NCBI GenBank assembly: GCA_030950835.1
Contig: JAUZQU010000189.1
Span: 1 to 12,289 of the forward strand
DNA length: 12,289 bases
Reading direction: 5' to 3'
From: Mariprofundaceae bacterium
GTDB taxonomy: Bacteria; Pseudomonadota; Zetaproteobacteria; Mariprofundales; Mariprofundaceae
The notes beneath the pieces were generated by a model, which was not told the origin of the DNA, made no database searches, and saw nothing but the letters and a program-made list of their open reading frames with translations. Positions 1 through 6,417 of the stretch are shown here, piece by piece; position 1 is the stretch's first letter; every line of letters begins with the position of its first letter. The position numbers and the translations under genes were made by a program.

Positions 1-141
1 GTAGGGGTGATTTGTACCTTTATGGGTCACACAGCGACTGCAACAACAGAAGGTGTGGCAAAAGCAACAACACAGGCGGTGATGCTGTGTTCAGTGATGG
101 TTTTGATACTTGATTATATCATCACCTCATTTTTTCTTTAA
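1..141 (+). CDS. mlaE: MlaE, phospholipid ABC transporter permease (C-terminal end only)
   Basis: The window opens inside this gene; the last 46 residues and the TAA stop are visible. MlaE is the inner-membrane permease of the MlaFEDB complex, which moves phospholipids between the inner membrane and the periplasmic carrier MlaC. The visible part has the family's ending: a stretch with TSEG-like spacing (TTEGVAKATTQAV, about residues 15-27 of the fragment) followed by a hydrophobic segment that finishes in LDYIITSFFL. The identification rests on this ending plus the mlaD and mlaC genes directly downstream. The stop codon overlaps the AAGGAG ribosome binding site of mlaD, so the two genes are tightly linked. 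The 5' part and the ATPase gene mlaF, expected upstream, lie outside the window. Confidence 0.85.
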   Translation, partial: VGVICTFMGHTATATTEGVAKATTQAVMLCSVMVLILDYIITSFFL

Positions 142-156
142 GGAGTAACGTAATTC

Positions 157-609
157 ATGAATGAATATAAAAAAATAGAGCTTGTAGTGGGTATGTTTGT
201 CTTGATTGGTGTGATGTCTATCATTTGGTTGGCCGCAGAACTGGGGCAAGTTGGTGGTTTGGGCAAGCAAGGTTATGCAGTCAAGGCGGTTTTTGAAGAT
301 GCAGGCGGTGTGCGTAAAGGTAGTGATGTGATGTTGGCTGGGGTGATTGTGGGTAAAGTGGCTTCGGTATCTTTGCTGAACAATGAAGAAGCGGAAATGC
401 TGTTTATCATCAATGATGGGGTATTGATTGCGATAGATGCTACGGTTTCGATTCGTACTAAGGGTTTGATTGGCGAGCGTTTTGCGCGGGTGAATCAAGG
501 CAGTGAGGAAGAATATTTGATGGATGGTGATGAGTTTGAAGATACAGAATCACCATTGAATATTGAAGATATGATTAGTAAATATATTTTTAGTGGAGAA
601 ACACCATGA
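157..609 (+). CDS. mlaD: MlaD, MCE-domain phospholipid transport protein
   Basis: A protein of 150 residues, somewhat shorter than E. coli MlaD (183). It has a short cytoplasmic N-terminus, one membrane anchor (about residues 9-27) and a single MCE domain (about 38-116) facing the periplasm. Family-typical pieces are the DAGGVRKGSDVMLAGVIVGKV stretch (48-68) and GLIGERFARV (103-112). The C-terminus reads SPLNIEDMISKYIF, which resembles the usual end of short MlaD proteins. In known systems six MlaD copies form a ring on MlaE and pass lipid to or from MlaC. The start is set by AAGGAG at 140-145, eleven bases before the ATG. The stop overlaps the mlaC start by ATGA, suggesting translational coupling. 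The MCE core is complete, so I see no sign of truncation. Confidence 0.93.
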   Translation: MNEYKKIELVVGMFVLIGVMSIIWLAAELGQVGGLGKQGYAVKAVFEDAGGVRKGSDVMLAGVIVGKVASVSLLNNEEAEMLFIINDGVLIAIDATVSIRTKGLIGERFARVNQGSEEEYLMDGDEFEDTESPLNIEDMISKYIFSGETP

Positions 610-1211
610 ATAAACAAATCATGTTGAGCGTTGCATTGGCAGGATTGATGTTGTTGCCTGTAGCTTGGGCTGAGCAAGAAACGCCAAAGCAGGTAGTGGC
701 ATCCACGATTCAATCGATTATTGATGTTTTAGAAGCCAGAGCAGATTTAAATGTGATGACGGACGGGGTTCGTGAGCAGATTCGACAAGCAGTGTCAGGG
801 CGTTTTGACTACCGAGAAATGGCAAGGCGTAGCATAGGCAAACCTTGGAAAAAAATGGATGAAGTAGAGCAAGCTTCTTTTACAGACATTTTTCGTCAGG
901 TGTTAGAATATTCTTATGGTAATCAACTATCTACCTATCATGGGCAGAAAGTGGAGTTTAAAGAAGCGGACTTTAAGCGTGGTAAAGCTAGGGTGAAAGG
1001 GGCGGTAGTGGATGCTTCAAAATCCATTCCTATGGAATACCGCTTGCATCAAACCGCGACAGGTTGGCAGGTATATGACATTAAGATTGAAGGCGTGAGC
1101 ATGGTGGCAACTTTCCGCAAAGATTTTAAATCTATTATCAGAAAAGATGGCGTAGAAGGTTTGTTGAGCAAGTTACAGGCGAAAGTCAAAAAATTAAAAG
1201 CGAAAGGTTAG
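606..1211 (+). CDS. mlaC: MlaC, periplasmic phospholipid-binding carrier (Ttg2D family)
   Basis: A protein of 201 residues with a clear Sec signal peptide: MNKQ, a hydrophobic core, then VAWA with likely cleavage after residue 22. The mature part matches the MlaC/Ttg2D family. FDYREMARRSIG (67-78) is the conserved N-terminal helix motif, and GWQVYDIKIEGVSM (153-166) followed by FRKDFKSIIRKDGVEGLLSKL (170-190) is the family's C-terminal signature. MlaC shuttles phospholipid across the periplasm between MlaFEDB and the outer-membrane MlaA complex. The ATG overlaps the mlaD stop, and GGAG at 594-597 is the ribosome binding site inside mlaD. The last 20 residues are lysine-rich. No mlaB (STAS protein) follows, unlike the E. 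coli operon. Its place is taken by the AsmA-like gene. Confidence 0.93.
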   Translation: MNKQIMLSVALAGLMLLPVAWAEQETPKQVVASTIQSIIDVLEARADLNVMTDGVREQIRQAVSGRFDYREMARRSIGKPWKKMDEVEQASFTDIFRQVLEYSYGNQLSTYHGQKVEFKEADFKRGKARVKGAVVDASKSIPMEYRLHQTATGWQVYDIKIEGVSMVATFRKDFKSIIRKDGVEGLLSKLQAKVKKLKAKG

Positions 1212-1230
1212 TTCTTTCACCTAGGATTCA

Positions 1231-1245
1231 TTTTACTTTGTAAAA
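1231..1245 (+). repeat. Small hairpin just upstream of the AsmA-like gene
   Basis: TTTTAC (1231-1236) and GTAAAA (1240-1245) form a perfect 6-bp inverted repeat around a 3-base loop, ending two bases before the ATG at 1248. The region holds no convincing Shine-Dalgarno sequence; the nearest purine run, AGGA at 1223-1226, is 21 bases upstream. The stem is AT-rich and short, so it may be chance, or it may bring the upstream AGGA closer to the start codon. Confidence 0.3.
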
Positions 1246-1247
1246 GT

Positions 1248-4200
1248 ATGCCCATGTCTATGCTTCAATTGTGTTTGTTTCGTGCTTGTCGTATTGCCCT
1301 GATGTTGCTGCTGGCACTGATCGTGGCAATCGTGGCGTTGTGTTATGCAGCTGTGGATTTGAACTTTATGAAACCTATGGTGGAAAAAGCGTTGAAAACA
1401 CAACTGCAAACAGAGCATGTTTCAGTATCACAGCTGCAACTCATCTGGGATGCTGGCCCCAGTTTAGATATGGGTGTGATTGAGCTGCAAAACCCTCAAC
1501 TGAGCTTGGAACATACACAAGCAGTGCTGTCTTTTTCATTTTCGGGTGTTTTTCAAGGTGTAGTTGCGCCGCGTTTGCTGTTGCGTGATGGTTATTTATC
1601 GCTCAAGTTGGATAAGCAGGCGAAAAATCAGGTGAACCAGCAGCTTCAAGCTCCGCATATGCAGCTTGAGCTTGATGATATGCGTCTGACATTTTCATTC
1701 GCAGATACGCCAATAACACTACAACATGTCACCGCACATATATCACCTTTGTTATCGGACATGCAGTTGCAAGCGGATGGTTTACAACTGTCTGCGGCAT
1801 TTGATCAAGCTATGCAACTCCAGAGACTGCATGTTCAAGTTGAAGACTTTACTTGGCTGCCCCAAGCGTGGCTTTTGTACGTCAAAAACCTAAAAAAAGT
1901 GGATATGTCAGCCCAAATGACAAGGTCAAACACATGGCAATGGCAAGTACATGCCTTAGCGAATCAAGGTCAAATCCAGTTTGAAGATGCACACCTTGAG
2001 ATTCCTTTTGAACGTTTAGAAGGGCAAGGTGAGTTGTCTTTGGAAACAAGCGAAAGCTTGGAATTATTGCGCTTTGAAGCTTCTGAAATATCATGGTTAG
2101 ATGGTGATAATTTTGCTGAGTTTAAGTTACTTTGGTTTGAAAACGTTTTGAATTTGGAAATCATGGATGGGCAAGCCACCATGCCTATGTTGTGGTCTTG
2201 GTTGTGGCAATTAAGTGATGGTGATGCTTGGCATCAGTGGTTGAGCAGTATGCAATATGGGGTACTCAAGGATGTACAGGCGACCTTACGTTTACCTTGG
2301 AAAAACCCTTTATCCGCTGCACCTGCGGCTGCTGATATCGAACAATTGACTTACCATGTATTGACCGATGTCCAAGATGCTGACATTGCTTTGGGCGTGG
2401 ATAGTGACTTTTTATACCATACCGATGCAGCTGTGGAAATTGATCAAGATCATTTAACAGCCAAAATTATCACTGCGGATTTGGGTCTGCATTTGGGGCG
2501 TTTGCACGGTGATTATAACATCGCTTGGGATACTTTATTGATGCATATTGATGCTAAAGGCGTGGTAGATGTGGGAAAGTTGCATCTGTGGTTGGATGAA
2601 GATGTGGCACGGGAACTGGCTTGGCAGCCTTCTGCGGCGTATGCTAGGGTAAAAATGGCATGGAATGCTGAAAAATCTGCGCCAGATGCGATGTTATTGT
2701 ATTTAAAACCCAAGGGTGACTGGCAACTGCAGCCCAAAGGTGTTGCCTTGAAATTACAAGGTGGCTTGGCGATCTTGGATTTGCAACGTGGTTTGCGGCT
2801 ACAAGACATGCGTTTTGAAAGCCCTTGGTTTGCTGGTGATATGCAGATGTTTATCCAGCATGATAAAGCGCGTTGGGCGCTTGAAGAGCTGCATATAAAC
2901 GCTACAGCAGCGTTGTCTGAACTTACGCAGGAATTTTCTTTACCTATAAATGATGCTGAAGGTTCTACAGCGTTATTGCTAGACTTTAAACGTGGGGACT
3001 GGTCTGGATCATTGGATTTCTCGGCTGCTGATTGGTCTAGCTTTTTGGGTTATGATAAACAAGTGGATGAGAGGTTTATGCTATCTTTTTCGGGGCAGTC
3101 TGCTGCTCAAACATTGATGCCAATTAAGCTGGATAAATGGACTAGCAACCATGCAACTTTCAATATCCATGGTGCTGTCACGTTTAGCGAGCACCATGTG
3201 GATATGATGTTTAAAGACATCGTCACACCACAATATCATGGTGATATACGTCTGCTATTTCCTTGGGACGAGACATTGCCATGGGGCATTGAAGCCCATG
3301 CGGATGCTGTGGATAAAGCTGCTTTTTCCAGCTATATGGCGGATGATGAAGAGGAGAATAGGCAAACTTCTTCACGTCCGTGGTCGCTGTATGCAGATAT
3401 AGGCAGGCTGACTTGGGATAGCAGTTATGCGCAACAAGTATTGCTGCAATATGAATCGAACCAACATAGCACTTTAAGTTTTACGGCAGCGCATTTGCTA
3501 TCGGGTGATGCAGACTTAGAGCAAGTGCATGCATCGTTATCCATGCTTGAAGATGGACGCTTGGACTTGCATGTTTTAGAAGCGGATGGTTCTGGGCAAC
3601 ATTTGTTGGTTTCTGGTTCATTGCAACCTTTGCCTTCGGGTTTGTTGCAATGGCAGGGCATGGTGGTGATGGATGGAAAGTTTGGTACATTGATGCATCA
3701 GGCGGAGCTGGATAAGCTGTTTCAACAGGGTGAGATGCATGCAGTCTTTTTGGGCGGTGGTGAATTTACAGTGGGGGAATCTTGGTGGCAGGGTATGCAA
3801 GGGCGATTCAGGTTGCGCGTAGATGATGGACGTATTATGCAAGGTGGTACGTTGGTGCGCCTGTTGGCGGCAATCAGCTTGGTGGACTTGCCTAAATTTT
3901 TGATTTTTCAGCGTGATGACATGGTGGGAGAAGGTTTGTTGTATGATAGCATGCAATTAGAAGCTGAATTTTTGCGTGGAAAACTACATATCAATCAGTT
4001 GTTACTACAATCATCAGCACTGGATGCGGCTGGTCGGGGTGAAATTGATTTGGCAAGTGGTGCAATCGACATATTATTGGTCGTCAGACCTTGGCAGAAT
4101 ATAGAAGCAATTTTAGGTGCTATCCCTTTGCTGGGTACTATTTTGACGGGCAAAGATAAAAGTTTGTTGCGTAAGGTCTATCGTATTCATGGCCCTGCAT

Positions 4201-4316
4201 CGGATGCGCAAGTGGATGAATTGGAGCCTAAGGATGCGGGTTTGCCCCAGTCAGGTCTGTTGGAGCAGTTGTTTTCGTTGCCAAGCACTTGGTTTGGCAA
4301 GAATAAAGGGGAATAA
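1248..4316 (+). CDS. AsmA/YhdP-like inner-membrane-anchored envelope protein (DUF3971 / AsmA-like C-terminal)
   Basis: A protein of 1022 residues with an N-terminal membrane anchor (about 15-35) and a very long predicted periplasmic part rich in amphipathic beta-type repeats. This is the layout of the AsmA/TamB/YhdP clan, thought to form hydrophobic grooves that carry phospholipid between membranes. Seen directly: a Trp-rich segment near residues 313-335 (WSWLW followed by WHQWL) that fits the DUF3971 region of YhdP-type proteins. The C-terminal part (about 847-998) has an RLRVDDGRIMQGG-like block, an AGRGEIDLASGAIDI block, IPLLGTILTG (about 959-968) and a final RIHGPASDAQV, the usual AsmA-like ending. 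E. coli YhdP is longer (about 1266). The start is uncertain: ATG codons at 1248, 1254 and 1260 all precede the anchor and none has a good ribosome binding site. It lies 36 bases after mlaC and abuts the next gene. Family membership is fairly sure; the exact subfamily and lipid-transport role are inference. Confidence 0.82.
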   Translation: MPMSMLQLCLFRACRIALMLLLALIVAIVALCYAAVDLNFMKPMVEKALKTQLQTEHVSVSQLQLIWDAGPSLDMGVIELQNPQLSLEHTQAVLSFSFSGVFQGVVAPRLLLRDGYLSLKLDKQAKNQVNQQLQAPHMQLELDDMRLTFSFADTPITLQHVTAHISPLLSDMQLQADGLQLSAAFDQAMQLQRLHVQVEDFTWLPQAWLLYVKNLKKVDMSAQMTRSNTWQWQVHALANQGQIQFEDAHLEIPFERLEGQGELSLETSESLELLRFEASEISWLDGDNFAEFKLLWFENVLNLEIMDGQATMPMLWSWLWQLSDGDAWHQWLSSMQYGVLKDVQATLRLPWKNPLSAAPAAADIEQLTYHVLTDVQDADIALGVDSDFLYHTDAAVEIDQDHLTAKIITADLGLHLGRLHGDYNIAWDTLLMHIDAKGVVDVGKLHLWLDEDVARELAWQPSAAYARVKMAWNAEKSAPDAMLLYLKPKGDWQLQPKGVALKLQGGLAILDLQRGLRLQDMRFESPWFAGDMQMFIQHDKARWALEELHINATAALSELTQEFSLPINDAEGSTALLLDFKRGDWSGSLDFSAADWSSFLGYDKQVDERFMLSFSGQSAAQTLMPIKLDKWTSNHATFNIHGAVTFSEHHVDMMFKDIVTPQYHGDIRLLFPWDETLPWGIEAHADAVDKAAFSSYMADDEEENRQTSSRPWSLYADIGRLTWDSSYAQQVLLQYESNQHSTLSFTAAHLLSGDADLEQVHASLSMLEDGRLDLHVLEADGSGQHLLVSGSLQPLPSGLLQWQGMVVMDGKFGTLMHQAELDKLFQQGEMHAVFLGGGEFTVGESWWQGMQGRFRLRVDDGRIMQGGTLVRLLAAISLVDLPKFLIFQRDDMVGEGLLYDSMQLEAEFLRGKLHINQLLLQSSALDAAGRGEIDLASGAIDILLVVRPWQNIEAILGAIPLLGTILTGKDKSLLRKVYRIHGPASDAQVDELEPKDAGLPQSGLLEQLFSLPSTWFGKNKGE

Positions 4317-5060
4317 ATGCGTTTAATTATGTTGGATACGGAAACCACAGGTTTGTCACCGCAAAAGGGAGACAGAATGGTGGAAATTGGGGCGGTGGAA
4401 GTGTGTAATCGTGATATTACACAAACGCGCACTTTTCATCGTATGATCAACCCAGAACGTCCTATCCCCGCAGAAGTGGTGCGTATTCACGGCATTGACG
4501 ATGCGAAGGTGAAAGATAAACCTACTTTTGCGGATGTTGCCCAAGATTTTTTAGACTTTATTCAAGGCGGAACATTGGTGATTCATAATGCCCCGTTTGA
4601 TTTGGGTTTTATCATGCACGAATTAACATTGTTTGGTTTCGATCCCATTCAAGATATGCCTGTGATTGATACTTTAGCCATGGCGAAAAAGCAGTTTCCA
4701 AGGCAGCGCAACAACTTAAATGCTTTGTGTGATCGTTTTGACATCAATAGAGGTCATAGGCAATTGCATGGTGCATTGTTGGATTCCGAATTGTTGGCAG
4801 AAGTATATTTGGCGATGACAGGTGGGCGGCAATTTTCTTTACACATGGACAGCCATGTGCAGCCTGCTTCAAGTTATGTGCGTTTGCCCAGTGCGATGTC
4901 GGGTCGTCAAGAGCAGCGGGAAACCGCAACCTTGATGCGCCGACCGCCGCCAACACTGCGCCCTGAAGATGCAGAACGACATGAAATCATGATGCAGCGT
5001 ATGCGTAAAGAAAGTGGTGGAGCGACAGTTTGGGATGAAACTGTGAAGGAGATGAAATAA
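4317..5060 (+). CDS. dnaQ: DNA polymerase III epsilon subunit, 3'-5' proofreading exonuclease
   Basis: A protein of 247 residues, close to E. coli epsilon (243). It removes misincorporated nucleotides in the polymerase III core. The DEDDh active site is complete: DTETTG gives D7 and E9 (Exo I), HNAPFD gives D95 (Exo II), and HGALLDSE gives H151 and D156 (Exo III). After the exonuclease domain, MTGGRQFSLHM (167-177) fits the site where epsilon carries its beta-clamp-binding motif. The C-terminus keeps the ESGG...W pattern (232-239) used by proteobacterial epsilon to bind the alpha subunit, which argues for true DnaQ rather than an orphan DEDDh nuclease. The ATG follows the previous stop with no gap, and AAAGGGGA at 4305-4312 lies within the upstream gene, so coupling is likely. 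Confidence 0.93.
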   Translation: MRLIMLDTETTGLSPQKGDRMVEIGAVEVCNRDITQTRTFHRMINPERPIPAEVVRIHGIDDAKVKDKPTFADVAQDFLDFIQGGTLVIHNAPFDLGFIMHELTLFGFDPIQDMPVIDTLAMAKKQFPRQRNNLNALCDRFDINRGHRQLHGALLDSELLAEVYLAMTGGRQFSLHMDSHVQPASSYVRLPSAMSGRQEQRETATLMRRPPPTLRPEDAERHEIMMQRMRKESGGATVWDETVKEMK

Positions 5061-5061
5061 G

Positions 5062-5508
5062 ATGTTTATGCCTAGCCCTATGTTAATGATTTGTGCGGGA
5101 AATATGTGCCGTAGTCCTTTTGCAGAGTTTTATTTGCGCAAAAAACTGCTTGAAGCTGGTATTGAAGGCGAGTGTTTTAGCCGTGGTTTGTTGATGATGC
5201 AAGGCAAGAAAGTACCCGACTTGGCTTTGAAAGTGGCTTTGGAATTTGAGGTGGATATGCAAAGTCATATCTCACAAACTTTGCTTGCACCAGATATGGA
5301 CAGGGCGGGTTTGGTCTTGGTGATGGAGCAAGATCAACGTTTGCATTTGATGAAAAAGAGACCTGAACATGTGGGTAAGGTGATGTTATTGAGTCAGCCT
5401 TGTGGTGCTAAAACCATTGATGACCCTATGCGACGTTCAGAGGATACTTTTAGGCGGGTATATGGTGAAATCGCTGCTTGTGTTGATGCTTGGGTGACGC
5501 GTTTTTGA
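5062..5508 (+). CDS. Low-molecular-weight protein tyrosine phosphatase
   Basis: A protein of 148 residues, the normal size for this family. The catalytic P-loop CAGNMCRS at residues 11-18 fits C(X)5R-S: C11 is the nucleophile and R17 binds phosphate. The general acid is probably D121 in the DDP triplet (120-122), where the family has its conserved DP. Members dephosphorylate tyrosine kinases or other proteins, often in exopolysaccharide control (Wzb type), and some relatives reduce arsenate. No kinase or polysaccharide gene is visible here, so the substrate is unknown. Seen: AAGGAG at 5046-5051, ten bases before the ATG and inside dnaQ, with only one base between the two genes. An alternative start at 5068 is possible, because the P-loop lies very close to the N-terminus. 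It is the last gene of the rightward run. Confidence 0.88.
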   Translation: MFMPSPMLMICAGNMCRSPFAEFYLRKKLLEAGIEGECFSRGLLMMQGKKVPDLALKVALEFEVDMQSHISQTLLAPDMDRAGLVLVMEQDQRLHLMKKRPEHVGKVMLLSQPCGAKTIDDPMRRSEDTFRRVYGEIAACVDAWVTRF

Positions 5509-5517
5509 ACATCGGAT

Positions 5518-5557
5518 AAAAAAAGAGCCTTGAAGCAACTGCCGCAAGACTCCTTTT
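5518..5557 (-). terminator. Intrinsic terminator between convergent genes, possibly bidirectional
   Basis: GAGCCTTG (5525-5532) and CAAGACTC (5545-5552) face each other around a 12-base loop. Read on the minus strand the stem pairs over all 8 positions with one G-U pair, and it is followed by seven T (complement of 5518-5524), a good terminator for the CBS gene ending 36 bases upstream. Read on the plus strand there is one C-A mismatch and only four T (5554-5557), so termination of the mla-to-phosphatase run would be weaker. Confidence 0.7.
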
Positions 5558-5593
5558 GATTAGAAATGTGAAAAAATGGTGATATATTATCGA

Positions 5594-6037
5594 TTAGCCG
5601 TGTTTGATGAACATCGCACCATTGATAGCTTCAATAGTGACCACACCAACAAGCTTTGAACCATCGACTACAGGAATGCGGCGCAAGTTGCGTAAACCCA
5701 TGAATGATAAAGCTTTTAATATAGGGTCATCAGCGGAAACGGAAACGGGGTTGACGGTCATCACCATGCTTACTTTTTGTTCCAATACTTTGCCATAACC
5801 CTCTTCCATAGCCTCAAAATCACGTGCGCCAAGGCTGTCATGCACATAATCACCTTGTTCAGGATAAAGCGGCATCATTAAGTCACGAATGGTGATGATA
5901 CCAACAAGATTGGAGTCGTTATCGATTACGGTGACAGAGGCGCAATGGTTCAATACCATTTTTGATGCGGCTGTGCGCAGGGTATCGTCTTGTGTTACAG
6001 ATACTGCGTCATTACTTTGAACTTCACGAATAAGCAT
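5594..6037 (-). CDS. Two-CBS-domain protein
   Basis: A protein of 147 residues made almost entirely of a tandem CBS pair (Bateman module). CBS1 covers about residues 1-55 and includes VTVIDNDSNLVGIITIRDLM (35-54). CBS2 covers about 88-145, with VMTVNPVSVSADDPI (92-106) and IPVVDGSKLVGVVT (121-134). Such modules bind adenine nucleotides such as AMP, ATP or SAM. Stand-alone pairs usually act as sensors for partner proteins, and nothing here names the partner. The reading frame runs open to a further ATG at 6109, but the start at 6037 is preferred: AGGAGA lies at 6045-6050, seven bases before it, and the upstream extension is Cys-rich and unlike CBS proteins. It is alone on the minus strand, with its own candidate promoter and terminator. 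Confidence 0.88.
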   Translation of the reverse strand: MLIREVQSNDAVSVTQDDTLRTAASKMVLNHCASVTVIDNDSNLVGIITIRDLMMPLYPEQGDYVHDSLGARDFEAMEEGYGKVLEQKVSMVMTVNPVSVSADDPILKALSFMGLRNLRRIPVVDGSKLVGVVTIEAINGAMFIKHG

Positions 6038-6061
6038 ATTACATTCTCCTCTTCTACCTTG

Positions 6062-6092
6062 ATTGTACTTACATGTAAGACATGCTTTGCAA
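6062..6092 (-). promoter_or_regulatory. Candidate promoter and palindromic operator of the CBS gene
   Basis: On the minus strand TTGCAA (6087-6092) and TACAAT (6062-6067) sit 19 bp apart, and a perfect 12-bp palindrome, CTTACATGTAAG (6068-6079), lies inside the spacer next to the -10. An over-long spacer with dyad symmetry is the arrangement used by MerR-family activators, but the dyad here is off-centre and no regulator gene is in view. A second option upstream on the same strand is TTGCCT, 17 bp, then TTTACT. The palindrome is seen; its function is inferred. Confidence 0.4.
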
Positions 6093-6176
6093 TGTACGCA
6101 GTAAAGCATAAATGTTTATAGGAGGCAACTTTTAGGCTTGGATGAGGGGAATGCATATTGTTGTGTCATATTGTCA

Positions 6177-6205
6177 TTGATTTGCAGTACAATGATGTGC
6201 ATAGT
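6177..6205 (+). promoter_or_regulatory. Weak sigma-70-like promoter candidate for tRNA-Leu
   Basis: TTGATT (6177-6182) and CATAGT (6200-6205) are 17 bp apart, each with 4 of 6 consensus bases, and would start RNA about 50 bases before the tRNA. TACAAT at 6188-6193 is a better -10 but lacks a good -35 at the right distance. I see no other structure in the 6110-6265 stretch. Confidence 0.3.
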
Positions 6206-6265
6206 GCGCGAATTGCTAGGAATGGTATTTGCCTTTTTAGCAGTGAAATTGTAGTAAATTATCAT

Positions 6266-6350
6266 GCGAGGGTGGCGGAACTGGTAGACGCGCTGGATTT
6301 AGGTTCCAGTGTCTTACGGCGTGAGGGTTCGACTCCCTCCTCTCGTACCA
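6266..6350 (+). tRNA. tRNA-Leu (anticodon UAG)
   Basis: An 85-base class II tRNA with CCA encoded. The anticodon stem CTGGA/TCCAG (6293-6297, 6305-6309) closes the loop TTTAGGT, with TAG at 6300-6302, so it reads CUN leucine codons, CUA best. The long variable arm (about 6310-6322, with a short TGTC/GGCG stem) is typical of leucine tRNA. The T arm is GAGGG-TTCGACT-CCCTC (6323-6339). The acceptor stem pairs 6266-6272 with 6340-6346, including G-U at 6271/6341 and, unusually, G1-U72 at the end (6266/6346). The discriminator is A6347, followed by CCA at 6348-6350. It is followed at once by a terminator and then tig. Confidence 0.96.
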
Positions 6351-6356
6351 TACAAT
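6329..6356 (+). promoter_or_regulatory. Possible tig promoter overlapping the tRNA 3' end
   Basis: TCGACT (6329-6334, 4 of 6 bases) lies in the tRNA T loop and arm, and TACAAT (6351-6356, 5 of 6) follows the CCA after a 16-bp spacer. Transcription would begin near 6363, inside the left arm of the terminator hairpin, so such RNA could not form the full hairpin. This would give tig-clpP-clpX a way past the terminator. It is a sequence match only. Confidence 0.35.
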
Positions 6357-6396
6357 CAATGCGCTTCTCCTTTTTTGGAGGGCGCATTGTTTTTTT
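6357..6396 (+). terminator. Strong intrinsic terminator after tRNA-Leu
   Basis: CAATGCGC (6357-6364) pairs with GCGCATTG (6382-6389), perfect over 8 bp. CTCC (6367-6370) pairs with GGAG (6377-6380) above a small asymmetric internal loop, with a T6 loop at the top. Seven T follow (6390-6396). It ends 21 bases before the tig start codon. Confidence 0.88.
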
Positions 6397-6417
6397 ATAC
6401 ATTCTTCGGAGGCTTCT

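Noticed and set aside
127..498. Minus-strand open frame of 123 codons opposite mlaD
   Set aside because: His/Thr/Asn-rich shadow translation of a clearly real mlaD; no ribosome binding site or motif.
3618..3956. Minus-strand open frame of 112 codons opposite the AsmA-like gene
   Set aside because: His/Gln-rich shadow with no recognisable feature, fully inside a long conserved plus-strand frame.
6038..6109. 24-residue N-terminal extension of the CBS protein
   Set aside because: A good ribosome binding site at 6045-6050 marks the ATG at 6037. The extension would run through the candidate promoter and palindrome and is unlike CBS-domain proteins.
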